From positions 4,402,001 to 4,466,000 of the forward strand of contig NZ_CP003915.1 of NCBI RefSeq assembly GCF_000521505.1: 64,000 nucleotides of DNA, in the 5' to 3' direction. The notes beneath the pieces are model-generated. The model had not been told where the DNA came from, searched no databases, and saw only the letters and a list, made by a program, of their open reading frames with translations. Source of the stretch: Advenella mimigardefordensis DPN7. GTDB lineage: Bacteria > Pseudomonadota > Gammaproteobacteria > Burkholderiales > Burkholderiaceae_B. This document shows, piece by piece, positions 17,246 to 25,305 of this stretch (its first letter is position 1; each line of letters starts with the position of its first letter). Made by a program: the position numbers and the translations under genes.

Positions 17246-18003
17246 CAGATATTGGTAAAAGTGATACCGCCATCAACGACGAGTGCCTGACCGGTGATGA
17301 AACCCGCTTCATCGCTAGCCAGAAAGCAAATGCCCCTGGCAATGTCGGTGACAGTTCCCAGACGGCCCAGTGGCGTACGGGCAATGCGATTGGCATCACG
17401 TTCGGCATTGCGGTTGCGTTGCGTCCCTTCGGTCGGTACCGCCGACGGACACACGGCATTAACGCGAATATGGCGCGCACCCAATTCTGCCGCAGCCGCA
17501 CGCGTGATACCCAGCACACCAGCTTTGATGCCGGAATAAACGACGGAATTCATGGCTGAACGCAACGCGGCGGTCGAAGCGACATTGACAATAACACCTC
17601 CCTCGTCCGGATCCATGACATCAACTGCTGCCTGCAACCCCCAGATAATCGACTTAAATCCGATATCTACCATGCGATCCACGGTTTCCGGCATGATATC
17701 GGGAATGGCTTGATAGCGAACCCATGCGGCGTTGTTCACCATGATATCCAGCCGCCCCTTGTACTGATGCGCCCGCTGCACGGCTGCTGCCACGCCGTCG
17801 CGTGTCGCCATGTTCTGCACCACGTCAAACGCAGCGCCCCCGGCAGCCGTGATTTCCTGGACAGTGGCTTGTACAAACTCCTCTTTGAGATCATTCACAC
17901 CCACAATCGCCCCACGCGCAGCCATTTGTTTTGCTGTTTCCTTGCCGATCCCGTTACCCGCGCCGGTCACCAGGGCCACGCGGCCTGCCATATCCTGTTG
18001 CAT
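17245..18003 (-). CDS. Short-chain dehydrogenase/reductase (SDR)
   Basis: A 252-residue classical SDR with TGAGNGIG, NNAAWV, VNVASTAAL, YSGIKAG and terminal VVDGGITFTNI. ND at the end of the second strand (GVNDLKEEF) suits NAD(H). In a beta-oxidation-like cluster it would serve as a 3-hydroxyacyl-CoA dehydrogenase or a cyclic alcohol dehydrogenase. It is coupled by one base to the SDR fusion gene downstream and is preceded by a 14-base tandem repeat in its 121-base leader. AAGGA lies about ten bases before the start. Confidence 0.9.
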   Translation of the reverse strand: MQQDMAGRVALVTGAGNGIGKETAKQMAARGAIVGVNDLKEEFVQATVQEITAAGGAAFDVVQNMATRDGVAAAVQRAHQYKGRLDIMVNNAAWVRYQAIPDIMPETVDRMVDIGFKSIIWGLQAAVDVMDPDEGGVIVNVASTAALRSAMNSVVYSGIKAGVLGITRAAAAELGARHIRVNAVCPSAVPTEGTQRNRNAERDANRIARTPLGRLGTVTDIARGICFLASDEAGFITGQALVVDGGITFTNI

Positions 18004-18042
18004 TGCTGTCTGTTCCTTCTCTTGTCTTCGATCGCTTGTTTT

Positions 18043-18098
18043 ATTTCGTTTACGTAATTTCGTTTACGTAATTTCGTTTATGTTATTTCGTTTGTCAT
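18043..18098. repeat. Four tandem 14-base repeats in the SDR leader
   Basis: Two perfect copies of ATTTCGTTTACGTA (18043-18056, 18057-18070), a third with two changes (18071-18084) and a decayed fourth (18085-18098). It lies in the gap between the acyl-CoA dehydrogenase stop and the SDR start, inside the operon. It may be an expansion by slippage or a repeated binding site. Confidence 0.85.
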
Positions 18099-18124
18099 AT
18101 GACGTTTGCTTTATGCCATTTGTC

Positions 18125-19084
18125 TTATGCTGCAGCGATGAACTGCGCGCCCAGCTTTTCCAACTGGTGCCCATGATTGAAGGCAGCTTCGATTTTTCGC
18201 ACGTCGCGCAGAGCATAATGCAGGGGCAATTCCCAGGTAAAGCCCATTCCGCCATGCAGATGAATGGCCTTTTCGATAATGAAAACGGTATTGCTAATGG
18301 CTCCTGAAAAAGCCGTTTCTGCAGAACGCACGTGACTGAACTCGTTATTGCGCAATGCGCGCTGCAGTGCTGCGGTTGATGATTCATGCAGCAATCTCAT
18401 GCGGGCCAGGGTATGCCGTACCACTTGTTTGGCAGACAACGGACGGCCAAACTGAACCCGCGTGGCGGTGTACTCTGCTGCCCGCGCCAGTGCCTGTTCG
18501 GCCAGGCCATTGATGAAACCGGTGTACAGCACGTGCGCATCATTCATTAACGCGCGCCAGGCCTGAGACGATAGTCGTGCCTTGATGGTGGGTGCGTCAA
18601 TGGTAATGTCGTAATGTGGATAGTCAGGGTCCATGGCGCCATTGGCCTGTACAGACACGGACTGTGCTTCCAGCAAACTGGCTCCGTCCTGGTCTGCTAC
18701 CAGAATCCAGTCGCAGACATCAGCGAAGGCGGCGTGCGTCGCGCTCTTTTCCGATACGCTGCCTTGCCAGGCGATGACACCAATTTTGTCGCCAGCGACC
18801 AGCGCATCGGCAATTTCACTATCGGCAAACGCCCGCGCCAGCAGCATTTGCTCCATCAGGGGGAAATGCAATTGCAGCCTGCCGGCTGCTTCGCATATCG
18901 GCACACCAAATTCAAGACTCAGGCCCAGACCGCCCCGCTCTTGCGGCGCGCAAACACCCAGCAAACCCGAGGCTGCCAGCACTGCAGCCGCCTCGCGCGG
19001 CTCGCGTCCGAGTACGTCGGCAACCGCTGCGGCGGCCGCTTCTGCAAACTCTTCCGGACGCAGACTTTCTTCCTGATAACTCAT
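18125..19084 (-). CDS. Acyl-CoA dehydrogenase, small/partner subunit
   Basis: A 319-residue protein of the acyl-CoA dehydrogenase fold, shorter than the usual 380-400. The C-terminal helical domain is clear (RVQFGRPLSAKQVVRHTLAR, then FIIEKAIHLHGGMGFTWELPLHYALRD), and the N-terminal part is reduced. It begins two bases after the stop of the full-length dehydrogenase. Pairs of one long and one short protein, such as mycobacterial FadE26-FadE27 and ChsE enzymes of sterol side-chain breakdown, form alpha2beta2 heterotetramers with the FAD site shared. I infer the same here. The start at 19084 has AAGGA upstream; longer frames overlap the partner gene. Confidence 0.87.
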   Translation of the reverse strand: MSYQEESLRPEEFAEAAAAAVADVLGREPREAAAVLAASGLLGVCAPQERGGLGLSLEFGVPICEAAGRLQLHFPLMEQMLLARAFADSEIADALVAGDKIGVIAWQGSVSEKSATHAAFADVCDWILVADQDGASLLEAQSVSVQANGAMDPDYPHYDITIDAPTIKARLSSQAWRALMNDAHVLYTGFINGLAEQALARAAEYTATRVQFGRPLSAKQVVRHTLARMRLLHESSTAALQRALRNNEFSHVRSAETAFSGAISNTVFIIEKAIHLHGGMGFTWELPLHYALRDVRKIEAAFNHGHQLEKLGAQFIAAA

Positions 19085-19086
19085 GA

Positions 19087-20289
19087 TCAGATATCCTTTG
19101 GCAATTGCATAATGCGTTGTGCAATGATGTCCAGTTGCACTTCGGTGGTGCCCGCGTAAATGGTTTCGGCATGTGAAAACAGATACGCAGTGGTAAAGTG
19201 CTTGCGCGCGCGCTGCGCCAGGGGGCTGGAGGACGGCCCCACCTGGGACACTATTTCCTGCGCCAAAGCCATAAATGCCTGATGGCATTCAGACCAGAAC
19301 AGTTTGGTGAGTGACCCGCGTGCGCCAATGGCCGCGCCGCTCATCAGTTGCTCAACCGAGCGCTCCACCAGACCTTTAAGCGCATCGATTTCGCAAACAA
19401 GCTGACCAATACGTCGCTGGTAGTAACTTTCTTCCAGCCGCCTGGACAATTGCGCATCTGACTTGCACGCCTGAATCAACTGGCGCAATTCAGCTTCAAA
19501 ACGCCAGGCTCGGTACATGCGGTTAGTCGCGCGCTCAATCGACAGTACGCGGATGGCGGCACTCCAGCCTTCATCGGGCGCGCCCAGGCGTGCACTATCG
19601 GGCACAACCACATCGTCAAAAAAAACTTCGGCAAAAGATTCTTTATTATCGATGGAACGGATCGGCACCACACGGATGCCCGGCGTATTCATTGGAACGG
19701 CAAACATCAAAAGGCCGCGATGTTTGTCGGCGACCGTGCCAGTGCGCGTCAGTAGCAGGCAATAGTGCGCTTTGGCCGCACCACTGGTCCAGATTTTCTG
19801 ACCGTTGATGCGCCAACTGTCCCCTTCCTGTACCGCGCGGGTGCGCAATCGAACCAGATCGGAGCCGGCATCCGGTTCGGAAAAGCCCTGACACCAGTAT
19901 TCGCGCATCTCAAGTATTGCGGGCAGAAACGCCTGCTTCTGCACTTCGGTGCCGACCGTCATAATGATGGGGCCGGCCAGCTCCTTGCCAATGGAGCTGA
20001 CGCTCTCGGGCATGGGCAGAGCGCCGATTTCCTTGTTCACGGCCAGATGTTCGCGCAGGGTCAGGCCGTGCCCGCCGTATGCTTTGGGCCAGGTCATCCC
20101 TGCCAGGCCGGCACGGTACATGGCCGCTTCCCAGTCGCTGGATTCGGCAAGTGTGGGGCTACGGTAGTCCAGACTGTCCGAACGCATATAAGTCGGAAGA
20201 TTGTTCTTCAACCATTCACGGGCGTGCGTACGATAGGCATCCGGCGCCGTGGCAGGGTCGGGAATAATCGGATTGGAGTGAAAATCCAT
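19087..20289 (-). CDS. Acyl-CoA dehydrogenase, long subunit
   Basis: A 400-residue flavoprotein of the acyl-CoA dehydrogenase family that introduces an alpha-beta double bond into an acyl-CoA. The FAD/acyl region reads WCQGFSEPDAGSDL and KIWTSGAAKAHYCLLLTRT, and the C-terminus has YAGTTEVQLDIIAQRIMQLP. Together with the coupled short partner (two-base gap) it probably makes a heteromeric enzyme for a bulky, branched or cyclic acyl-CoA. It is preceded by the NDP-forming CoA ligase 18 bases upstream, which would supply the CoA ester. Confidence 0.92.
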   Translation of the reverse strand: MDFHSNPIIPDPATAPDAYRTHAREWLKNNLPTYMRSDSLDYRSPTLAESSDWEAAMYRAGLAGMTWPKAYGGHGLTLREHLAVNKEIGALPMPESVSSIGKELAGPIIMTVGTEVQKQAFLPAILEMREYWCQGFSEPDAGSDLVRLRTRAVQEGDSWRINGQKIWTSGAAKAHYCLLLTRTGTVADKHRGLLMFAVPMNTPGIRVVPIRSIDNKESFAEVFFDDVVVPDSARLGAPDEGWSAAIRVLSIERATNRMYRAWRFEAELRQLIQACKSDAQLSRRLEESYYQRRIGQLVCEIDALKGLVERSVEQLMSGAAIGARGSLTKLFWSECHQAFMALAQEIVSQVGPSSSPLAQRARKHFTTAYLFSHAETIYAGTTEVQLDIIAQRIMQLPKDI

Positions 20290-20307
20290 GGTTGACCTTA
20301 AAGAGTG

Positions 20308-22449
20308 TCATTCAGAGGTGCTGTCGGCACGACGAGGAATCAGGAGCGCATCAAGCACGACGATCCCCTCACCTTCGGGCCGGACCAGCACCGGGTTCAT
20401 ATCGATTTCCGCCACATCGGCAGCGTGGCGGCAGGCAAATTCGGACAATCTGGTCAGCGCCTGTGCCGCCGCAAGCACATCGGCTTTTTTACGGCCTCGT
20501 GCGCCATCCAGCAGCGGAAACAGTTTCAGCGAACGGATCATTGCCAGCGCTTCCTTTTCCGATACAGGCGCTGCCTGCACAGCCACGTCTTGCAGTATTT
20601 CCGCATAGATGCCGCCGCTGCCAACCATCACCACCGGACCGAACACCGGATCTCTGGAAACCCCCATGATCAGCTCGTTCCCGCCGCTGAGCATGGGACT
20701 GACCAGTACACCGTCCAGCCGAGCTTCTGGCGCGTGCTTTGCAGCGGCCTGCATAATCTGTTCATATGCGCTGCGAACGGCGACCTCATCGGCCAGATTC
20801 AGCAATACGCCACCTATTTCGGTCTTGTGGGCGATGTCCTGCGACACAATCTTGAGCACCACCGGGAAACCGGTAAGCGTTGCCTGTGCCGCCGCCGCGT
20901 CGGCCGAGGTGACGACTGCTTCCCGAGGCACGGTAATGCCGGCGGCAGCGAGCGCTTCCTTGGCGGTATATTCGTTACGAAAAGCGTCGCTGTCCAACGC
21001 TTCGACCAAACCCCGATAGGATGTTGACTCGGGCAGCGCAGACAATTGCCCCATGCGTACCAGGGCGGCCAGACCGCGCGCCGTCGCATCAATCCCCGGA
21101 AAAACAGGAATACCCAGATCATTGATTTCACGGACGGCATCGGCAGGTCCCTGGCTGGTCACCACCAGCAGCCGGTCGGGATAGCGGTAACGAATGTCCT
21201 TCAACGCTTTCATATACACGCCGCGCAAACGCGTGTTGTATAGCGACAGCGACAGGAAGATCTGCGTCACGTCGGTGTGTGTATCTTCCATCAGCGCGGC
21301 AAGTGTGCCCTGCAGAACATCGGGTCGCGCGGATACCTGCGCAGTGGCATCCACAGGATTATTGGTTCCGGCCAGCGGCAGAATCTGCAGGATTTTTTCT
21401 TTTGTCTGCGGGGCCAGTTCGGTGAGCGCCAGACCCGCTTTGACCGTAGCATCGGCCATCATGATGCCAAAACCGCCCGAGGCGGCCAGCAGTGTAATGC
21501 GGTTCCCTTTGGGCAAGCCTGCGGGCAGCAGCAGCGCGGCGGCATGGGCCACATCGAGCAGTTCTTCAATAGCATTGACACGCAGGGCGCCATAGCGACG
21601 GAACACCGCATCAATAACCGCATCCGAGCCAGCCAGCGCACCGGTATGGGAGGCCGCTGCAGCCTGCCCCTGTTCGGTCGAGCCGATTTTGAGCACGACC
21701 ACTGGCTTATTTTTTTTACACGCCAGATCCAGCGCGCGCGTTAGTCTGTCGGCATCGCGGCAGGTTTCCATGCAGCACAGGATCAGGCGGGTTTGCGCAT
21801 CCTCAGCCAGCGCTGCGATGCCGTCGGCCACGTCAATATCCGCCTCATTGCCGGTAGCGATGAAATGACTGATACCCAACCCCCGTCGCGCAATATTCTG
21901 CACAGCAAAGCTACCGATATTGCCCGATTGCGAAACAATACCCACGTGGCCGGCAGGCGGCATGCTTTGTTCAAGGATAATAGAAAAAGAGCCAATGACT
22001 CCCTGCGCAACACTGATCGTACCCAGACAGTTAGGCCCCAGCAGGCGCATGCCATGCCTGCGGGCAATAGACACCAGTTCGGCCTGTAGCACGGCGCCAT
22101 CGGGACCGGCTTCGGCAAAACCTGAAGAGAGCACCACCACACCACGCACGCCGATGGCAGCGCATTCCAGCATAGCCTTGACGGCAGCCGCCGCCGGTAC
22201 GGCGATAATGGCCATATCGGGAGCAGCGGGCAATTCACTGATCGAGGCGTAGGCCGGCAGGCCCTGAATCTCGCCACCGCGCGGGTTGACCGGATAGATC
22301 TGGCCCTTGTAGCCGTATTTAAGCAAAAAATGGATGGGACGACCGCCGATCTTGGTGATGTCATCGGAGGCACCAATAATGGCAATTCCCTGCGCGTTAA
22401 AAAAGGCATCCAGCCCCGCTCCGGCTTGCGGCACAACGAACGTATCCAT
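20308..22449 (-). CDS. Acyl-CoA synthetase, NDP-forming (ACD family)
   Basis: A 713-residue fused acyl-CoA synthetase of the NDP-forming type. Residues 10-135 are the CoA-binding domain (IAIIGASDDITKIGGRP), 150-460 are the succinyl-CoA ligase-like domains with the phospho-histidine in AAASHTGALAGSD, and 480-713 are an ATP-grasp domain (FPVVLKIVSQDIAHKTEIGG). It makes an acyl-CoA from an acid, CoA and ATP, or runs in reverse. It lies three bases after the enoyl-CoA hydratase gene and just before the acyl-CoA dehydrogenases, so it is the likely activating enzyme of the cluster. Confidence 0.9.
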   Translation of the reverse strand: MDTFVVPQAGAGLDAFFNAQGIAIIGASDDITKIGGRPIHFLLKYGYKGQIYPVNPRGGEIQGLPAYASISELPAAPDMAIIAVPAAAAVKAMLECAAIGVRGVVVLSSGFAEAGPDGAVLQAELVSIARRHGMRLLGPNCLGTISVAQGVIGSFSIILEQSMPPAGHVGIVSQSGNIGSFAVQNIARRGLGISHFIATGNEADIDVADGIAALAEDAQTRLILCCMETCRDADRLTRALDLACKKNKPVVVLKIGSTEQGQAAAASHTGALAGSDAVIDAVFRRYGALRVNAIEELLDVAHAAALLLPAGLPKGNRITLLAASGGFGIMMADATVKAGLALTELAPQTKEKILQILPLAGTNNPVDATAQVSARPDVLQGTLAALMEDTHTDVTQIFLSLSLYNTRLRGVYMKALKDIRYRYPDRLLVVTSQGPADAVREINDLGIPVFPGIDATARGLAALVRMGQLSALPESTSYRGLVEALDSDAFRNEYTAKEALAAAGITVPREAVVTSADAAAAQATLTGFPVVLKIVSQDIAHKTEIGGVLLNLADEVAVRSAYEQIMQAAAKHAPEARLDGVLVSPMLSGGNELIMGVSRDPVFGPVVMVGSGGIYAEILQDVAVQAAPVSEKEALAMIRSLKLFPLLDGARGRKKADVLAAAQALTRLSEFACRHAADVAEIDMNPVLVRPEGEGIVVLDALLIPRRADSTSE

Positions 22450-22452
22450 TGC

Positions 22453-23223
22453 TCAGCACCCTTTGAATTTGGGTTCGCGTTTTTCCAGGAACGCCATGCG
22501 CGCTTCGCGTGCGTCCTCCGTCTTGGCCAGCATCATGGTGAACTCCTGCTCGAAACGGTACGCATCACGTTGTGGCATCACATCTACCATATTGGCCGCA
22601 CGCTTGGCGTAAATGGTTGCCAGTGGCGCTTTAGAGGCAATCACGCGCGCCAGCTCCATCGTGACAGGCAGCAGCTCTTCGGGCCTGAGCACCTCTTCAA
22701 TGACATTACGGCGCAACAGGTCGTGAGCACTCAGGCGTTGGCCTGTGTAGAACATGCGACGCAGTGTTGAGCGGCCAAAAAGCGTACGCAGCATTGAGGC
22801 ACCGCCCGCCAGACCGACATTGATTTCCGGCATGCCGAAGGTTGCGTTCTCTGACGCATACAAAATATCGCAGGCAGCGGCCAGGCCCAGGCCGGCGCCG
22901 AGTGCCGCGCCATTCACCGCAGCAATGACCGGCTTGGCGCATTCGCGGATGGCATTGCCTGTTTCACGCGTAATACGATTGTGTTCAAGAAAATCGCCGG
23001 GAATATCCTGATCGGGCCGATCTTTCAAATCGGCACCGGCGCAGAAAACCGAACCGCTGGCCGTCAGAACGGCGCAGCGCACATCATCGCGTGCAGAGAT
23101 TTCATCAAATGCAGCGACCAGTTGGCGACGCATTTCACGGCTTAACGCATTAACCGGCTTGCGATCCATTGTCACCAGCGCCACATAGTTGGATACGTCG
23201 ATATGAACAAATTTTTCAGTCAT
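22453..23223 (-). CDS. Enoyl-CoA hydratase/isomerase family protein
   Basis: A 256-residue crotonase-fold protein. The oxyanion-hole segments are VFCAGADLKD and AAVNGAALGAGLGLAAACDI, and MPEINVGLAGGASMLRTLFG covers the active-site helix. The two catalytic glutamates of ECH1-type hydratases are not both in place, since the second position is in a GGASM segment, so isomerase, lyase or hydrolase activity is possible. The start at 23223 (MTEKFVHIDV) fits the family; a much longer frame reaching 23352 does not. It sits 91 bases after the flavin reductase gene and three bases before the CoA ligase. Confidence 0.88.
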   Translation of the reverse strand: MTEKFVHIDVSNYVALVTMDRKPVNALSREMRRQLVAAFDEISARDDVRCAVLTASGSVFCAGADLKDRPDQDIPGDFLEHNRITRETGNAIRECAKPVIAAVNGAALGAGLGLAAACDILYASENATFGMPEINVGLAGGASMLRTLFGRSTLRRMFYTGQRLSAHDLLRRNVIEEVLRPEELLPVTMELARVIASKAPLATIYAKRAANMVDVMPQRDAYRFEQEFTMMLAKTEDAREARMAFLEKREPKFKGC

Positions 23224-23314
23224 GGTTTTTCTTTGTTGAATTCGGATTAAGGTTGCTGGCTGGCTGGCTAAGGCCATGCGAATACGTCGCATCGGTGTTG
23301 ACTGCTGCCGGGAT

Positions 23315-24109
23315 TCAGCCCGGCAGCGGCTCCAGACGGTGCATGCCGGCATTGAAATTGATCATGGGACTGGCCTGGCGGCTGACCGAACGACGAATCT
23401 TGCCAACGATCATGCGGTGCGTGCCCAGTGCCTGAGTATTGACGATATCGCACTCCACCGTGGCCAGCGCATCGTTCAGCACCGGCTGGTCATGCAGGCC
23501 CTGGCGCCAGTTGCCTTTGGAAAAACGCGCAGGCCCCTGTTTTTCACACAGAAAGGTAGAAAGCACTTCCTTGTGTTCTTCGCCCAGCACGTTGGCGACA
23601 AAACGATTGTTTGCCAGCAGTGCCGGCACAATGGACGAACGCTCATCAATAAAAAAGCCAACCAATGGTGGTTCGGCAGAGATGGAGGTGAGGCTGGACA
23701 CAATCAGACCCGCGACGCCGTCACCGCTGCCGGTTGTCACGGCGCTAATACCGGCAGGCAGCGCACGCATGGCAGCCTTGAACTCGACCTCAGTCACGAC
23801 TTCGTCAATCTCATTGCATTCGATATGAACGCGCACATCACCCTGTTCGTCTACCCAGCCCACTTTGGCGGCATAAGCCAGCATCCCGGCAAAGCCGCTT
23901 TCCCATTCTGCTTCGCCCGCGCGGCCGCAAAGGTAACGCAGCACCGCCGGCGACAGGCGGATATGATCGCTGTCTTCGCGCCGGCCGATTTTGCGGATGG
24001 CCAGCTCCAGCTTCTCGGGCGGCTGCGGATCTACCAGAACATCAAGCCTGCGAAATTCCGCAGCATCAAGAACAGTAACAGCACCGGTGTTGGTCAGATG
24101 AATGCGCAC
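23315..24109 (-). CDS. Flavin reductase with unknown N-terminal domain (GTG start)
   Basis: A 264-residue protein. Residues ~105-264 are a flavin reductase-like (FMN-binding split-barrel) domain: FKAAMRALPAGISAVTTGSG, then VSSLTSISAEPPLVGFFID, and GTHRMIVGKI. Residues 1-100 form an acidic domain I do not recognise. The start is GTG at 24109: GGGAG lies exactly six bases upstream and the preceding monooxygenase gene ends at 24132; an ATG-initiated longer frame would overlap that gene. It would supply reduced flavin to the adjoining luciferase-like monooxygenase, making a two-component system. Confidence 0.87.
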   Translation of the reverse strand: MRIHLTNTGAVTVLDAAEFRRLDVLVDPQPPEKLELAIRKIGRREDSDHIRLSPAVLRYLCGRAGEAEWESGFAGMLAYAAKVGWVDEQGDVRVHIECNEIDEVVTEVEFKAAMRALPAGISAVTTGSGDGVAGLIVSSLTSISAEPPLVGFFIDERSSIVPALLANNRFVANVLGEEHKEVLSTFLCEKQGPARFSKGNWRQGLHDQPVLNDALATVECDIVNTQALGTHRMIVGKIRRSVSRQASPMINFNAGMHRLEPLPG

Positions 24110-24131
24110 GATTGTCTCCCTGGGTACTGCC

Positions 24132-25193
24132 TCAGGCGGCTGCCTTGAGACCCAATTCCTTATTGATGGCCGGAATGATTTTGTCACCCCAGAGTTCGAT
24201 TTGTTTGAGCATGGTTTTCTGATCGAAGTCGCCCAGCTGGGTTTGCAGGGCAATATGTTTGGGCTTAAGAATGCTGATTTCTTCAAGCAGTTTGTCGATC
24301 ACCTGATTAACGGATCCGACCGGCAGGTTTTTACGCAACTCGTCGAAGCTCATATCGGTGGGTGACGGTACTTCCTGAATCATGTAGCCGTCTTCAGACT
24401 GGGCACGACGGAATTTCAGACTTTCCGAAATGCGGCGCTGGAAGCGGGCGTTATCCAGATAGGCATCTACTTCCGCCTTATTGTCAGAAGCAAAACCGCA
24501 ACGCAGGAAGCCGAATTTGACATCACGGTCCAGATTCTTGCCTTCATCGTGGGCGACTTTTTCCAGCCGTTCACGCAGCTCTTTGATGCCGTCATTGCCT
24601 TTGAGCAGTGATGTCACAAACAGATTATGATTTTCGCGTACGCCACGACCAAGTGCTACCGGATTGCCCGAAGTAATCCACAGCGGCGGCATCGGGTTCT
24701 GCACACAGCGCACCGCAATTGAGCTGGGCGGCAGCTTCAGAAATTCACCCTGATATTCAAAAGTCTGTTGCGTCAGCCCCATGGGGATCATGTCAAGAAA
24801 TTCGTTATAGATTTTGGACGCATCTTCCAGCTTGACGCCGAACCGTTCGAATTCAAATGCCTGGTAGCCCGACCCGATACCCAGGTCCAGACGACCATCA
24901 GATACGGTGTCTACAAAGCCGACTTCGGCCAGAAAGCGTGCCGGGTGATACAGGGGCAGAATGCACACGGCCGTGCCAAGACGGATCGTCCTGGTCATGC
25001 CGGCACAGTGAGCCACCATCATGAGCGGCGAAGGAGACAGGGAATAATTGTTGAAGTGATGTTCTGCGTACCAGGCGTTATTGAACCCGGCCTGTTCCGC
25101 AGCGATCGTTTGCTCGACCGAGTTGCTGATGACTTGCTTGGACGACTGATGGTAGCCGCGCTGTTGTGCAAGAATGAATACACCGAATTCCAT
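24132..25193 (-). CDS. LLM-class (luciferase-like) flavin-dependent monooxygenase
   Basis: A 353-residue TIM-barrel flavin-dependent oxidoreductase. Typical segments are AEQAGFNNAWYAEHHF, IRLGTAVCILPLYHPARFLAE and SDGRLDLGIGSGYQAFEFERFG. Such enzymes use FMNH2 from a partner reductase and oxygen to hydroxylate or insert oxygen into a substrate; bacterial luciferase, alkane and terpene ketone monooxygenases are relatives. GGAG lies seven bases before the ATG. It is the first gene of the ten-gene cluster and is divergent from a LysR gene, so it probably catalyses the entry step. The partner reductase follows after 22 bases. Confidence 0.92.
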   Translation of the reverse strand: MEFGVFILAQQRGYHQSSKQVISNSVEQTIAAEQAGFNNAWYAEHHFNNYSLSPSPLMMVAHCAGMTRTIRLGTAVCILPLYHPARFLAEVGFVDTVSDGRLDLGIGSGYQAFEFERFGVKLEDASKIYNEFLDMIPMGLTQQTFEYQGEFLKLPPSSIAVRCVQNPMPPLWITSGNPVALGRGVRENHNLFVTSLLKGNDGIKELRERLEKVAHDEGKNLDRDVKFGFLRCGFASDNKAEVDAYLDNARFQRRISESLKFRRAQSEDGYMIQEVPSPTDMSFDELRKNLPVGSVNQVIDKLLEEISILKPKHIALQTQLGDFDQKTMLKQIELWGDKIIPAINKELGLKAAA

Positions 25194-25218
25194 GAGAACT
25201 CCTCTCCAGTATGTATTA

Positions 25219-25247
25219 ATTGACTTGCATCAATATTAAATTATAAT
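25219..25247 (+). promoter_or_regulatory. LysR-gene promoter overlapping a dyad operator
   Basis: Rightward TTGACT (25220-25225), 16-base spacer and perfect TATAAT (25242-25247) precede the LysR start at 25306. The -35 element is inside a dyad, ATTGA (25219-25223) and TCAAT (25230-25234), which has the T-N11-A spacing of LysR boxes. The dyad is also 26-41 bases before the divergent monooxygenase gene, so one bound site could control both. Confidence 0.65.
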
Positions 25248-25305
25248 CACCGAACGACGGAATAGCCAAAATTCGGCGCTCTGTCCTGCATAATTTGAGG
25301 GAATC

